Shown here piece after piece: positions 14,042-21,646 of a stretch of DNA of 34,103 bases. Source of the DNA: Vulcanimicrobiia bacterium (lineage in GTDB: Bacteria; Vulcanimicrobiota; Vulcanimicrobiia; Eremiobacterales; Eremiobacteraceae); NCBI GenBank assembly GCA_025450855.1, contig JANWLL010000102.1, positions 1 to 34,103 of the forward strand, read 5' to 3'. The position numbers and the translations under genes were made by a program. Within the stretch, counting starts at the first letter, position 1. Every line of letters begins with the position of its first letter. The notes beneath the pieces were generated by a model. That model searched no databases, was not told the origin of the DNA, and saw only the letters and a program-made list of their open reading frames with translations.

Positions 14042-14930
14042 CGCGCATGCCCCGGGGCACGACGGCGATCGACGCATGCTCGACCGTCGTCAGCTCGCCG
14101 TCGACGTGCATGGCGACCTTTCGGTCGACGTCGATCTCGAGCGACGCCGCGCGTGACGAATCGACGTTCGGCTGACCGACGTGCTTGCCGGCGCGGATGC
14201 GTTGCATGAGCGAGAGCCGGCGGAAAAATCCTTGGACATCCGAGAAGACGTTGACGTCGAGCAATCCATCGTCGAGCGACGCCCCGGGCGCGCCCTTGAA
14301 GCCGCCGCCGTAGTCGGGACCGTTGCCGATCGTCACCATCACGCCGTCGTCGCGGCGTATGGTCCTATCACCGATGCGCACCATGATGCCGACGGCTTTG
14401 ACCATGAAAAGGCCGGCGAGCGCAGCCGAGTAGTATGAAGGTCCGGGCGGGAAGCCGCGGCCGCGCATGCGTGCCGACAACGCGCCGACCTCTGCGTCTA
14501 GCCCGATGCCGACGCAGTTCGCGAAGCGGCGTCCGTTCACGGTGCCGAAGTCGACGGGTTTCGAAGCGCCGCGATCGATCGCGTCGAGAGCCGCGTCGAT
14601 GCTTGCGATCCCGAGCGCCGTGGCGAAATCGTTGCCCGATCCGACAGGGACGACCGCGAGCGTTACCGCCGACGGATCCGTGAGCGCGTTGAGCGCGATC
14701 GAAAGCGTGCCGTCTCCGCCGACGGCGATGAGCGCAGGTCGCTCACCCGTGGCGACGACGTCGCGGATCGCGTCGCGCATTCGCAGGTCGAAACCGTCGG
14801 CGAGCGACGTCTCGAGCACTGCAGCGATCTTGCCGTCGAGCCTCGTCGTGACGGCGCGCAGCGCTTCGTGCGCACCGCGGCGTCCTGCTGCCGGATTGAA
14901 GACGACGACGGCCGCGCGATGGTCTGCCAT
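14028..14930 (-). CDS. diacylglycerol/lipid kinase family protein
   Basis: The start is set at ATG 14930, giving 300 residues beginning MADHRAAVVVFNPAAGRRGA. Upstream in-frame ATG 15014 would overlap the divergent gene at 14987 and adds non-family sequence. The DAGK catalytic domain shows FNPAAG (11-16), the ATP-binding GGDGT (71-75) and PVGSGNDFATALG. The C-terminal part has the YegS/DgkB-type ending with MHVDGE. It would phosphorylate diacylglycerol or a related lipid at the inner membrane surface; the real substrate (lipid, sphingoid or polyprenol) cannot be told. It ends inside the convergent mntH gene. Confidence 0.9.
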   Translation of the reverse strand: MADHRAAVVVFNPAAGRRGAHEALRAVTTRLDGKIAAVLETSLADGFDLRMRDAIRDVVATGERPALIAVGGDGTLSIALNALTDPSAVTLAVVPVGSGNDFATALGIASIDAALDAIDRGASKPVDFGTVNGRRFANCVGIGLDAEVGALSARMRGRGFPPGPSYYSAALAGLFMVKAVGIMVRIGDRTIRRDDGVMVTIGNGPDYGGGFKGAPGASLDDGLLDVNVFSDVQGFFRRLSLMQRIRAGKHVGQPNVDSSRAASLEIDVDRKVAMHVDGELTTVEHASIAVVPRGMRVIAP

Positions 14931-14986
14931 CGAGCGATGCGGGTTCCGCCAGGCTCGGACCGCGGCCTTCCCGAACCTGCGCCGCC

Positions 14987-15676
14987 ATGAGCAAGAAGAA
15001 CAAACGGTCGACATCCGGTCCGAGCCCGTCGTCCGGCCAGGCCCGGCGCCCCGGCCTGACGCCGGCGATCGCCGGTGCCGCGCTCGGCGTCTTCGTGCTC
15101 GTCGTCATCGTCTGGATATGGCGCGGAGCGCATGCGGGATCTCCGGCGGCAGCGACGGCGGGGTCGCCATCCGCGACGTCGACCGCATCGCTGCCTCCGT
15201 TCCCGGGCGCTTCGTTCCCGTCGCAGGGCCACGCGCATCTGGATCCCGGGGCAAAAGACGACTTCGTCTACAACTCAAACCCCGCGACGAGCGGGCCGCA
15301 CAAAGAGATCTTCTCCGATCAATTCGTGAGCCCGAACCCGCTCCCCGTGTACGTCCAAGTGCATCTGCTCGAACACGGCAACGTGCTGCTCCAATACAGC
15401 TGCACGTGTCCGGATGTGGCTGCGAGCCTCAGCTCCATCGCGTTTGGCTTCGACGCGCCGCTCATCGCGCCGAACGAGCTTCAGCCTTCCGTGCAGGAAG
15501 TGCAGCAGGGCGAGGAAGTCGGCAAGGCCGTCATCGTCGCGCCGTATCCACACATGAAAGCACGCATCGCGCTCACCGCGTGGACGCATCTCGCGACGCT
15601 GCAGTCCGCCGACAAGTCGAAGATCGATTCGTTCATCAACCTGTATCTGACGAACGAAGCGAACGCTGCTAAGTAA
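14987..15676 (+). CDS. DUF3105-type membrane-anchored protein
   Basis: The 229-residue product has a basic N-terminus (MSKKNKRST), one membrane helix (~25-46) and an extracytoplasmic domain. The domain has the hallmarks I associate with DUF3105: GHAHLDPG, VYNSNPATSGPH (the NSNPPTSGPH motif), VHLLEHGNVLLQYSC (LEHGxV) and VAPYPHMKARIALTAWTH. Conserved His residues in these motifs suggest metal or cofactor binding, but no function is established that I know of. It is divergent from the lipid kinase and followed by lemA after 30 bases. Confidence 0.82.
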   Translation: MSKKNKRSTSGPSPSSGQARRPGLTPAIAGAALGVFVLVVIVWIWRGAHAGSPAAATAGSPSATSTASLPPFPGASFPSQGHAHLDPGAKDDFVYNSNPATSGPHKEIFSDQFVSPNPLPVYVQVHLLEHGNVLLQYSCTCPDVAASLSSIAFGFDAPLIAPNELQPSVQEVQQGEEVGKAVIVAPYPHMKARIALTAWTHLATLQSADKSKIDSFINLYLTNEANAAK

Positions 15677-15706
15677 CGGCTCGCAGTAGACTCCATAGGA
15701 GAAGGT

Positions 15707-16309
15707 ATGACTACTAGGATCGTACCGCTCGTCATCGTGCTCGCCATCGTCGCGATCGGCGCGTGGTTCGTATCGTCGTACAACACGCTCGTCGCGCTCG
15801 ATCAAGGAGTCCAAGCCCAGTGGGGGCAGGTCGAGAACGTCTACCAAAGGCGCGCCGACCTCATCCCGAACCTCGTCGCGACCGTGAAAGGCGTGGCCAA
15901 CTTCGAGAAGAGCACGTACATCGCCGTGGCGCAGGCGCGGGCGAAGGTCGGACAAGTGACGATCCGCGGCACCGATAATTTGCCGACCGATGCGGCGGCG
16001 CTCGCGAAATATCAAGCGGCGCAAGACGGATTGAGTTCGGCGCTCTCGCGGCTGCTCGCCGTCGTCGAGAACTATCCGGACCTCAAGTCGAACGAGAACT
16101 TCCTCGAGCTCCAATCGCAGCTCGAAGGGACGGAGAACAGGATCGCCGTCGAGCGCATGCGCTACAACTCCGCCGCGCAGAAATTCAACACGATGCGGTT
16201 GTCATTTCCGATGACCGTGATCGCCGGGATGTTCGGCGACAAGTTCAAGGAGAAGGCGTACTTCCAAGCGACCTCGGGTGCCGAGACCGCGCCGAAAGTC
16301 CAGTTCTGA
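15707..16309 (+). CDS. lemA: LemA family protein
   Basis: This 200-residue protein starts behind AGGAGAAGG. It has a single N-terminal membrane helix (~5-24) and the LemA core: YNTLVALDQGVQAQWGQVEN, YQRRADLIPNLVATVKG, VVENYPDLKSNENFLELQSQ, and ENRIAVERMRYN. LemA proteins are envelope-anchored helical bundles of uncertain function. They are commonly encoded next to TPM-domain proteins, as here, which suggests joint work at the membrane. Confidence 0.95.
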   Translation: MTTRIVPLVIVLAIVAIGAWFVSSYNTLVALDQGVQAQWGQVENVYQRRADLIPNLVATVKGVANFEKSTYIAVAQARAKVGQVTIRGTDNLPTDAAALAKYQAAQDGLSSALSRLLAVVENYPDLKSNENFLELQSQLEGTENRIAVERMRYNSAAQKFNTMRLSFPMTVIAGMFGDKFKEKAYFQATSGAETAPKVQF

Positions 16310-16313
16310 TAGC

Positions 16314-17090
16314 GTGAGAGCTTCGCTCGCGTGCGCCTTCGCGGCGTCCGTGCTGCTGTTCGCCGCTCAGGCACGTGCCGACGAACCGCGCGTTCCGCCG
16401 TCGCCGGCGAGCTGGGTGACGGACAACGCAGCCTTCCTGTCCGCGACCGAGCGCGAGGCGCTCGATAACGAGCTCCATGGCTATCAGACGCGGACCGGGC
16501 ATCAAGTCATCGTCTGGATCGGTCAGACGACGGGCGATACACCGCTCGAAGAGTTCACGATCAACGCGTTCACCAAATGGAAGGTCGGGCGCAAGGGTCT
16601 CGACGACGGGGCCGTCCTATTCGTCTTCGCGCAAGACCACAAGCTTCGCATCGAGGTCGGATACGGCCTCGAGCCTATGCTCACCGACGCGCTGTCGTCG
16701 GAGATAATCAGAAACGTCATCGTTCCGAAGATCCGCGCCGGTGACGACGACGGAGCGATCCAGAGCGGCGTCGACGCGATGATCGCGGCGATCGGCGGAA
16801 AACCGATCCCGGCTTCGAGCGACGGATCAACCGATATCCCACCGTTTGTCGTCATCGTCATCTTCCTCATCGTCTTCGCGAGCTTCGTGACGATGGTGTT
16901 CATCACGGCTCGGAGAGCATACACGCTCGGATCCGGCCGCGGCTACGGCGGATACGGCGGTTCTGGCGGCTTTTGGGGCGGTGTGGGCGGTCTGGGCGGT
17001 GGCGGCTTTGGCGGCGGCGGCGGATTCGGCGGCGGTTTCTCAGGCGGCGGCGGCATGGGCGGCGGCGGAGGCGCATCCGGCGGATGGTGA
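16314..17090 (+). CDS. TPM-domain membrane protein (YgcG family)
   Basis: GTG 16314, 4 bases after the lemA stop, gives 258 residues with a clear signal peptide (VRASLACAFAASVLLFAAQARA). An ATG at 16278 inside lemA would add 12 residues and spoil the signal. Residues ~35-165 are a TPM domain (WVTDNAAFLSATEREALDNE, VIVWIGQTT, KGLDDGAVLFVF, LRIEVGYGLEPMLTDA). A membrane helix lies at ~185-207 and the C-terminal ~45 residues are almost pure Gly with Phe/Ser. TPM domains occur with LemA in many bacteria and in photosystem-repair proteins of plants; the bacterial role is unclear. Confidence 0.92.
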   Translation: MRASLACAFAASVLLFAAQARADEPRVPPSPASWVTDNAAFLSATEREALDNELHGYQTRTGHQVIVWIGQTTGDTPLEEFTINAFTKWKVGRKGLDDGAVLFVFAQDHKLRIEVGYGLEPMLTDALSSEIIRNVIVPKIRAGDDDGAIQSGVDAMIAAIGGKPIPASSDGSTDIPPFVVIVIFLIVFASFVTMVFITARRAYTLGSGRGYGGYGGSGGFWGGVGGLGGGGFGGGGGFGGGFSGGGGMGGGGGASGGW

Positions 17091-17518
17091 AGCGACCGGT
17101 GCGCAACATCGATCCCGAGCGTGTCGTCCGCGCGATCGTCGATGCGGAGCGCAATACGACAGGCCAGATCCGCGTATCGATCGCGCCGCCGCCGTGGGGC
17201 AGCGTGCGCAACGCCGCCGAGCGCGCGTTCGCGCGGCTGGAGATGACGCGGACGCCGCAGCGCAACGGCGTGCTCATCTTCGTCGTGCCCGCTCGCCGCG
17301 AATTCGTCATCCTCGGTGACGTCGCGATCCACGAGCGGGTCGGGCAAGAATTCTGGGAGCGAGTGGCGTCGGCGATGTCGGAGCGGATCCGCAGCGGCGA
17401 CCTCACCGACGGCATCGTGCACGGCGTCGAAGCGTCGGGCGTGGAGCTCGCGGCGCACTTCCCGCCGGACGGCGGCTCGGGCCGCGACGGGTCGCTGCCG
17501 AATACCGTCGATATGTGA
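17084..17518 (+). CDS. second, cytosolic-type TPM-domain protein
   Basis: The 144-residue protein overlaps the previous gene by 7 bases. It has no signal peptide or membrane helix. The sequence matches the short TPM type that often ends LemA-TPM operons: DAERNTTGQIRVSI, RNGVLIFVVPARREFVILGD, IHERVGQEFW, LTDGIVHGVEASGVELAAHFP. It likely acts with LemA and the larger TPM protein, but the activity is unknown. It ends 16 bases from the convergent thioredoxin gene. Confidence 0.8.
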   Translation: MVKRPVRNIDPERVVRAIVDAERNTTGQIRVSIAPPPWGSVRNAAERAFARLEMTRTPQRNGVLIFVVPARREFVILGDVAIHERVGQEFWERVASAMSERIRSGDLTDGIVHGVEASGVELAAHFPPDGGSGRDGSLPNTVDM

Positions 17519-17534
17519 GGACGGGAGAAGCGGC

Positions 17535-18188
17535 CTAGCCGCCCGCTTTCAGGATCGCGGCGACGAGCGACTTCTCGTCGATCTCGCCGCTATGCGCGTA
17601 TCTGATCGTGCCCTTCGCATCGACGATATAGATGCCCGGGAAGCCGCCGAATCCCCACGTCTTCGCGACGGTGAGATCCTTGTCGAACGCTGCCGGCCAC
17701 GTCACGTTGAATTGTTCGTCGAAAGCGTCGACGTCGGCTTGCGTCTCAGGCACCTCATTGTCGGGCGTGCTCGCCATGCCGATCGGCGATCCCGTCGCCG
17801 AGACCATGCCGAGTTTATCGAGCGGGAACCGCTTGCGGATGTCGCGTAGGACGCTCGTCATGCGCTGGCAGTGGGGACACCATGTCGCGAATATCTCGAG
17901 CAGATATGGCTCGCCCGCGAACGAGTCCTGCGTGAGGACGCCGCTCTTCGTCGTCACCGAAAAGCCCGGCGCCTTCGTGCCGACTTTCAGCGGTGGCGGT
18001 ATCGAGGGCAGCGCGTTCGGGCTGACCGACGCGCCGCTCACCTGCGCGTTGCGCTGGATGACGGCGTACGCGATGATGCCGATCATCGCGATGACGAGGA
18101 CGATCGCCGCGATCGTACCGCCGCTCATGCCTTTTGGGGAATCGCCTTGACTGCGCTGCTGTCGGCGGCGTTCGGACCGCGTGCTCAT
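17535..18188 (-). CDS. membrane-anchored TlpA/ResA-like thioredoxin
   Basis: ATG 18188 follows AGGAGCGAT and gives 217 residues; an upstream ATG at 18260 lacks such a site. The N-terminus is basic (STRSERRRQQRSQ), followed by one membrane helix (~22-45). The exported thioredoxin domain (~70-217) has LLEIFATWCPHCQRM with the redox pair C104 and C107, then a cis-Pro region GGFPGIYIVD. It would transfer electrons in disulfide reduction or cytochrome maturation outside the membrane. It is divergent from a MauE-type gene, a frequent electron-supply partner, and their 5' ends overlap by 42 bases. Confidence 0.9.
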   Translation of the reverse strand: MSTRSERRRQQRSQGDSPKGMSGGTIAAIVLVIAMIGIIAYAVIQRNAQVSGASVSPNALPSIPPPLKVGTKAPGFSVTTKSGVLTQDSFAGEPYLLEIFATWCPHCQRMTSVLRDIRKRFPLDKLGMVSATGSPIGMASTPDNEVPETQADVDAFDEQFNVTWPAAFDKDLTVAKTWGFGGFPGIYIVDAKGTIRYAHSGEIDEKSLVAAILKAGG

Positions 18189-18602
18189 ATCGCTCCTCTG
18201 ATCGCGCGAATCGCGCTTGGGCTCATATTTCTCGCCGCTGGTGCGCTCAAGATCGGACATGCGTCGGATCTCGCGGCGACCATCACCGCTTTCGGGTTCG
18301 GGCTACCTCCGGTCCTCGTGGCGATCGCCGCCATCGCGCTTCCGCCGTTCGAGGTGCTCCTCGGCGTCTATCTCATCGGCGGTTGGCTCCTCTCAGGCAC
18401 ATCGGTCGTAGCGGCCGCTATGCTCGCACTGTTCATCGGCGTCGTCGCTTCCGTCGTCGCGCGCGGGCTAAATGTCTCGTGCGGCTGCTTCGGTTCGGCC
18501 GACACCGCGCCCGCGACGTGGTGGACGGTGGCGCGCGACGCCGTCTTCCTCTTTCCGGCGATCTATCTCGTGTGGTGGTCTCGCGCTTCAGAGCGAAAGT
18601 GA
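18147..18602 (+). CDS. MauE/DoxX-type membrane protein
   Basis: TTG 18147 has GGGGA 8 bases upstream and gives 151 residues; no other in-frame start precedes the first helix. There are four membrane helices, with LIARIALGLIFLAAGALKI first and LPPFEVLLGVYLIGGW second. The Cys pair NVSCGCFGS lies before the last helix. These features fit the MauE family, in which the cysteines pass reducing power across the membrane to a thioredoxin-like partner. The divergent TlpA-like gene is the obvious partner. The TTG start places its first codons opposite the tlpA 5' end. Confidence 0.78.
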   Translation: MTALLSAAFGPRAHIAPLIARIALGLIFLAAGALKIGHASDLAATITAFGFGLPPVLVAIAAIALPPFEVLLGVYLIGGWLLSGTSVVAAAMLALFIGVVASVVARGLNVSCGCFGSADTAPATWWTVARDAVFLFPAIYLVWWSRASERK

Positions 18603-18610
18603 CTTCGAGT

Positions 18611-18646
18611 AAGGGAGCGGTCGAGTTTCATCTCGACCGCTCCCTT
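18611..18646. terminator. strong bidirectional hairpin terminator, repeat-family core
   Basis: AAGGGAGCGGTCGAG and its exact reverse complement CTCGACCGCTCCCTT form a 15-bp perfect stem around a 6-base loop (TTTCAT), followed by TTTCGTTT on the + strand. It lies between two convergent genes, mauE (stop 18602) and the S9 peptidase (stop 18711). The inner GCGGTCGAG/CTCGACCGC is the dispersed repeat. Just downstream CGTTTCTCGCGTTCGT occurs twice in tandem. Confidence 0.75.
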
Positions 18647-18710
18647 TCGTTTCTCGCGTTCGTTCGTTTCTCGCGTTCGTCCGTTGCGCGAGTTTGTTCG
18701 TCGCGCGTCG

Positions 18711-20789
18711 TTAGGGGTGCAGGTATTTCGCGAACCAGTCGGCACCGATACGGAGCCGCTCGACGCGATGGATCGGCTCGCCCGTCCGCGAGAGGTCGTG
18801 GTTGTCGCGCGGAAACTCGACGTATTGGACTTCGCGGCCGAGGATCTTGAGCGCCGAAAAGACCTGCAGCGTCTCGCCGATGGGCGTGCGGATATCGTTG
18901 TCGCTGTGGAGCAGCATGAGCGGCGTGTGGATCTTGTCGACGTAGGCCGACGGCGACACGCGCCAGTTCTGCGAGAAGTGGTCCCATGGGTTGCCCCACG
19001 AGTACTTCGGATCGAATGCGAAATTGACGTCACCGGCAAGCCACTGCGTCGTCATGTTCACCGCCGGCCGTTCCGAGATCGCCGCCTTGAAGCGATCGGT
19101 GTGTTCGATTACCCAGAGGGTCGCGTAGCCGCCATAGCTGCCGCCAGAGACGCCGAGCCGGCCAGAGTCGACATCCGGACGCTGCGCGACGGCGTCCATG
19201 ACACGCATCTCATCATCGAACATCGCATCGCCCCAGCTCAGATTGAGCGCCGCCTCGAACGCATGACCGAAACCGGGGCTGCCGCGCGGATCCGCGTAGA
19301 CGACGTTGTAGCCGAGGCCGGCAAGATATTGGAACTCGTCGAAATAGGCGTTGCCGAATTCCGTCTGCGGGCCGCCGTGGATGTCGAGGATCGTCGGGTA
19401 GCGTCTCCCAGCGACCGCGTTCGGCGGACGCATCACCCAATAGTGCACGTGGTAGCCGGCGTTGTCGACGATCTCGAACTCCTGCGGCGTCGAGAGCGAA
19501 ACCGTCGCGAGATACGCGCCGTTGACGTTCGTCAAACGCTTCGGCGCGCCGGCGTTCGTGTCGACGACGTAGAGCTCGCTCGGGTGCGTCGCATCCGACG
19601 CGACGAACGCGGCCTTCGAACCGTCATCGCTCATCGAGCACTCGAGGACCTCACGGTCCCCGCCGGCGATCGTCGTCGCCGCTCCGGTCCGAGCGTCGTA
19701 CTTGACGAGCGCGGACGCGCCGGGTCTGCTGACGATCGCGAGATACCAGCGATCGCCGGGGCCGAGCAGCGGCCCGCAGCCCGCGCCGCCCTCAGTCATA
19801 TCGGTGATGACGGCATCGCCCCACGCGAGCGTATCGGGCGGCACGAGCTCGCGCTGTGCTGTTGCGTCGAGCGACGTGTAATCGAGCGACGCGTAACCCG
19901 CGGGGTCGTGAGTCACTTGTTTGAAGTAGTAGATGCCCTTGCCGTCACCCGACCACGTCGGCTGGTAGTTGCCGACCAGGGCGAGCGGGATCTTGCGTGC
20001 CGCGCCGCCGGACGACGGGATCACGTAGATGTCGTTGCGCACGCCGTATGGGTCGTCGCCATGGAGCGTGCCGAACGCGATCTGTCTGTCGTCCGGCGAC
20101 CACACGGCGCCCTGCTCCGACCATTCGTGCCCTGATGTGAGCGCGCGCTGTCCACCGCCGTCGGCCGACATGACCCAGAGATGGACGTGCCTGTCGTACG
20201 TGTCACCTTGGCCGTTGCTCTCGAAGTGGCGGACGGTGATGATGCGGACGTCGCTCGTCTTCTGTTCGTCCTTCGGCGTGAAGCCGGCTGCCTTGAAGTC
20301 GATGTGCGCGGGGGTCTTCGCATCGAGCGTCACCGATGAGAACAAGATGCGCGATCCGTCGTGGGAATAGCTCGGCGCGAATGCGCCGTTGGGAAGATCG
20401 GTCAATCGCTGCGCTTCGCCGCCGCCGAGCGAGATGCGATAGACTTGTCCCTTGTCGCCGCGACCGCTGTCGAAGGCGAGCCATTTGTCGTCGGGCGACC
20501 ACGCCGGATCCGCGTCGCTATCGCCTTGCGTCAATTGCCACGCATGGCCCGTCGAGACGTCCGCCACCCAGATGTCCGTGAGATACGTGTCTTTAGGTCC
20601 GTCCATTTTCGTCACGACGTAGGCGATGCGCGAGCCGTCGTGCGAGATGATCGCCGACGACACCGTGTGAAGCGCGAAGAGATCCTCCGCTTTCACGGGT
20701 CGCGTCGCGGCCATGGCCGGCGTCGAGAACGCGAAGAGCGACGCATACGCGGAAACGGCGGCGATCGCAAAGGAGATGGAAGGGCGCAT
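18711..20789 (-). CDS. secreted S9 family prolyl oligopeptidase-like peptidase
   Basis: ATG 20789 follows an AAAGGATC site and opens a Sec signal peptide (MRPSISFAIAAVSAYASLFA...AMA); in-frame sequence upstream is not family-like. The 692-residue protein has WD40-like/TolB-like propeller repeats in its first ~400 residues (PAWSPDDKWLAFDSG, FAPSYSHDGSRILF, AVWSPDDRQIAFG). The alpha/beta hydrolase domain follows. The nucleophile is S551 in GVSGGSYGGYATLWV, and the catalytic His lies in FPRDNHDLS. HSDNDIRTP holds the acid. It would cleave short peptides outside the cytoplasm, like acylaminoacyl peptidases or DPP-type enzymes. It is monocistronic and divergent from lutA. Confidence 0.94.
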   Translation of the reverse strand: MRPSISFAIAAVSAYASLFAFSTPAMAATRPVKAEDLFALHTVSSAIISHDGSRIAYVVTKMDGPKDTYLTDIWVADVSTGHAWQLTQGDSDADPAWSPDDKWLAFDSGRGDKGQVYRISLGGGEAQRLTDLPNGAFAPSYSHDGSRILFSSVTLDAKTPAHIDFKAAGFTPKDEQKTSDVRIITVRHFESNGQGDTYDRHVHLWVMSADGGGQRALTSGHEWSEQGAVWSPDDRQIAFGTLHGDDPYGVRNDIYVIPSSGGAARKIPLALVGNYQPTWSGDGKGIYYFKQVTHDPAGYASLDYTSLDATAQRELVPPDTLAWGDAVITDMTEGGAGCGPLLGPGDRWYLAIVSRPGASALVKYDARTGAATTIAGGDREVLECSMSDDGSKAAFVASDATHPSELYVVDTNAGAPKRLTNVNGAYLATVSLSTPQEFEIVDNAGYHVHYWVMRPPNAVAGRRYPTILDIHGGPQTEFGNAYFDEFQYLAGLGYNVVYADPRGSPGFGHAFEAALNLSWGDAMFDDEMRVMDAVAQRPDVDSGRLGVSGGSYGGYATLWVIEHTDRFKAAISERPAVNMTTQWLAGDVNFAFDPKYSWGNPWDHFSQNWRVSPSAYVDKIHTPLMLLHSDNDIRTPIGETLQVFSALKILGREVQYVEFPRDNHDLSRTGEPIHRVERLRIGADWFAKYLHP

Positions 20790-20886
20790 GGATTTCGATC
20801 CTTTCGTCGCGACGGATGGATGACGGCGCCTTCGCTTCTCCGCGGTGCGGGGCGGACCTGTGCGCCGGGCCGGCGAACACGCGCCC

Positions 20887-21633
20887 ATGAGCCGCGCCGG
20901 CACGGCGAGCGAAGCGTACGCACCGGGTGATACGGTCGCGCTGTTCATCCCGTGCTTCATCGACGTCTTGTTCCCGTCGGTCGGCAAAGCGGTCGTCTCA
21001 ATCTTCGAGCGTCTCGGCGTCGACCTCGCCTATCCCGAAGACCAGACGTGCTGCGGCCAGCCGGCGTTCAACGGCGGCCATCGCAAGGAAGCGCTCGAGC
21101 TCGCCGCGCGTTTCGGCGACGTCTTCGAAGAATACAAATGGATCGTCGTGCCTTCGGGGTCGTGCGGAGCGATGGCGAAGCGTTTCTACTCGACCCTCGA
21201 CCCCGGCAGCAAGGGGGCGACGGTCGGTGCTCGGGTTTTCGACCTCGCGACGTTCTTGGTCGACGTGCTCGGCACGGTCGACGTCGGAGCGCGGTTCCCC
21301 CACTCCGTGACGATGCTCGACGGCTGTCACGGCCGGCGCGAACTCGGCTGCACCGATGCGGCGCGGCGCTTGCTGGAAGCGGTCGGCGACATCGAATACC
21401 GCGAGTTGCCCGCCATCGAGGAGTGCTGCGGCTTCGGCGGTCTGTTCAGCGTCAAGTTCGACGCGCTTTCGACGTCGATGGGCTCGGCGAAGTGCGCGAA
21501 CGCAACGGCGACCGGCGCGGAATATCTCGTCTCGGGGGACTCGAGCTGTCTCATGCACGTCGGCGGCATGCTCGACCATCGCGGGTCGAACCTCAAGACC
21601 GTACACCTCGCCGAGGTGCTCGCGAGCCGATGA
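20887..21633 (+). CDS. lutA: lactate utilization Fe-S protein LutA (LldE/YkgE)
   Basis: ATG 20887 gives 248 residues starting close to the conserved VALFIPCFIDVLFPSVGKA. Two CCG domains carry the cysteine-rich motifs: DQTCCGQPAFNGG (first) and EECCGFGGLFSVK (second), with LDGCHGRRELG before the latter. LutA, LutB and LutC form a cytosolic complex that oxidises L-lactate to pyruvate. CCG domains bind an unusual Fe-S or heterodisulfide-reductase type cluster. lutB follows after 13 bases. No lactate permease or LutR-type regulator is seen in the window. Confidence 0.93.
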   Translation: MSRAGTASEAYAPGDTVALFIPCFIDVLFPSVGKAVVSIFERLGVDLAYPEDQTCCGQPAFNGGHRKEALELAARFGDVFEEYKWIVVPSGSCGAMAKRFYSTLDPGSKGATVGARVFDLATFLVDVLGTVDVGARFPHSVTMLDGCHGRRELGCTDAARRLLEAVGDIEYRELPAIEECCGFGGLFSVKFDALSTSMGSAKCANATATGAEYLVSGDSSCLMHVGGMLDHRGSNLKTVHLAEVLASR

Positions 21634-21646
21634 ACGCGGTGCGCGG

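Noticed and set aside
17030-17085. Glycine-rich GGC-repeat tract
   Set aside because: This is the normal Gly-rich C-terminal tail of the TPM protein, not a separate DNA repeat element.
18684-20135. 483-codon + strand open frame opposite the S9 peptidase
   Set aside because: No domain pattern; the minus strand has the catalytic Ser and His motifs and a signal peptide.
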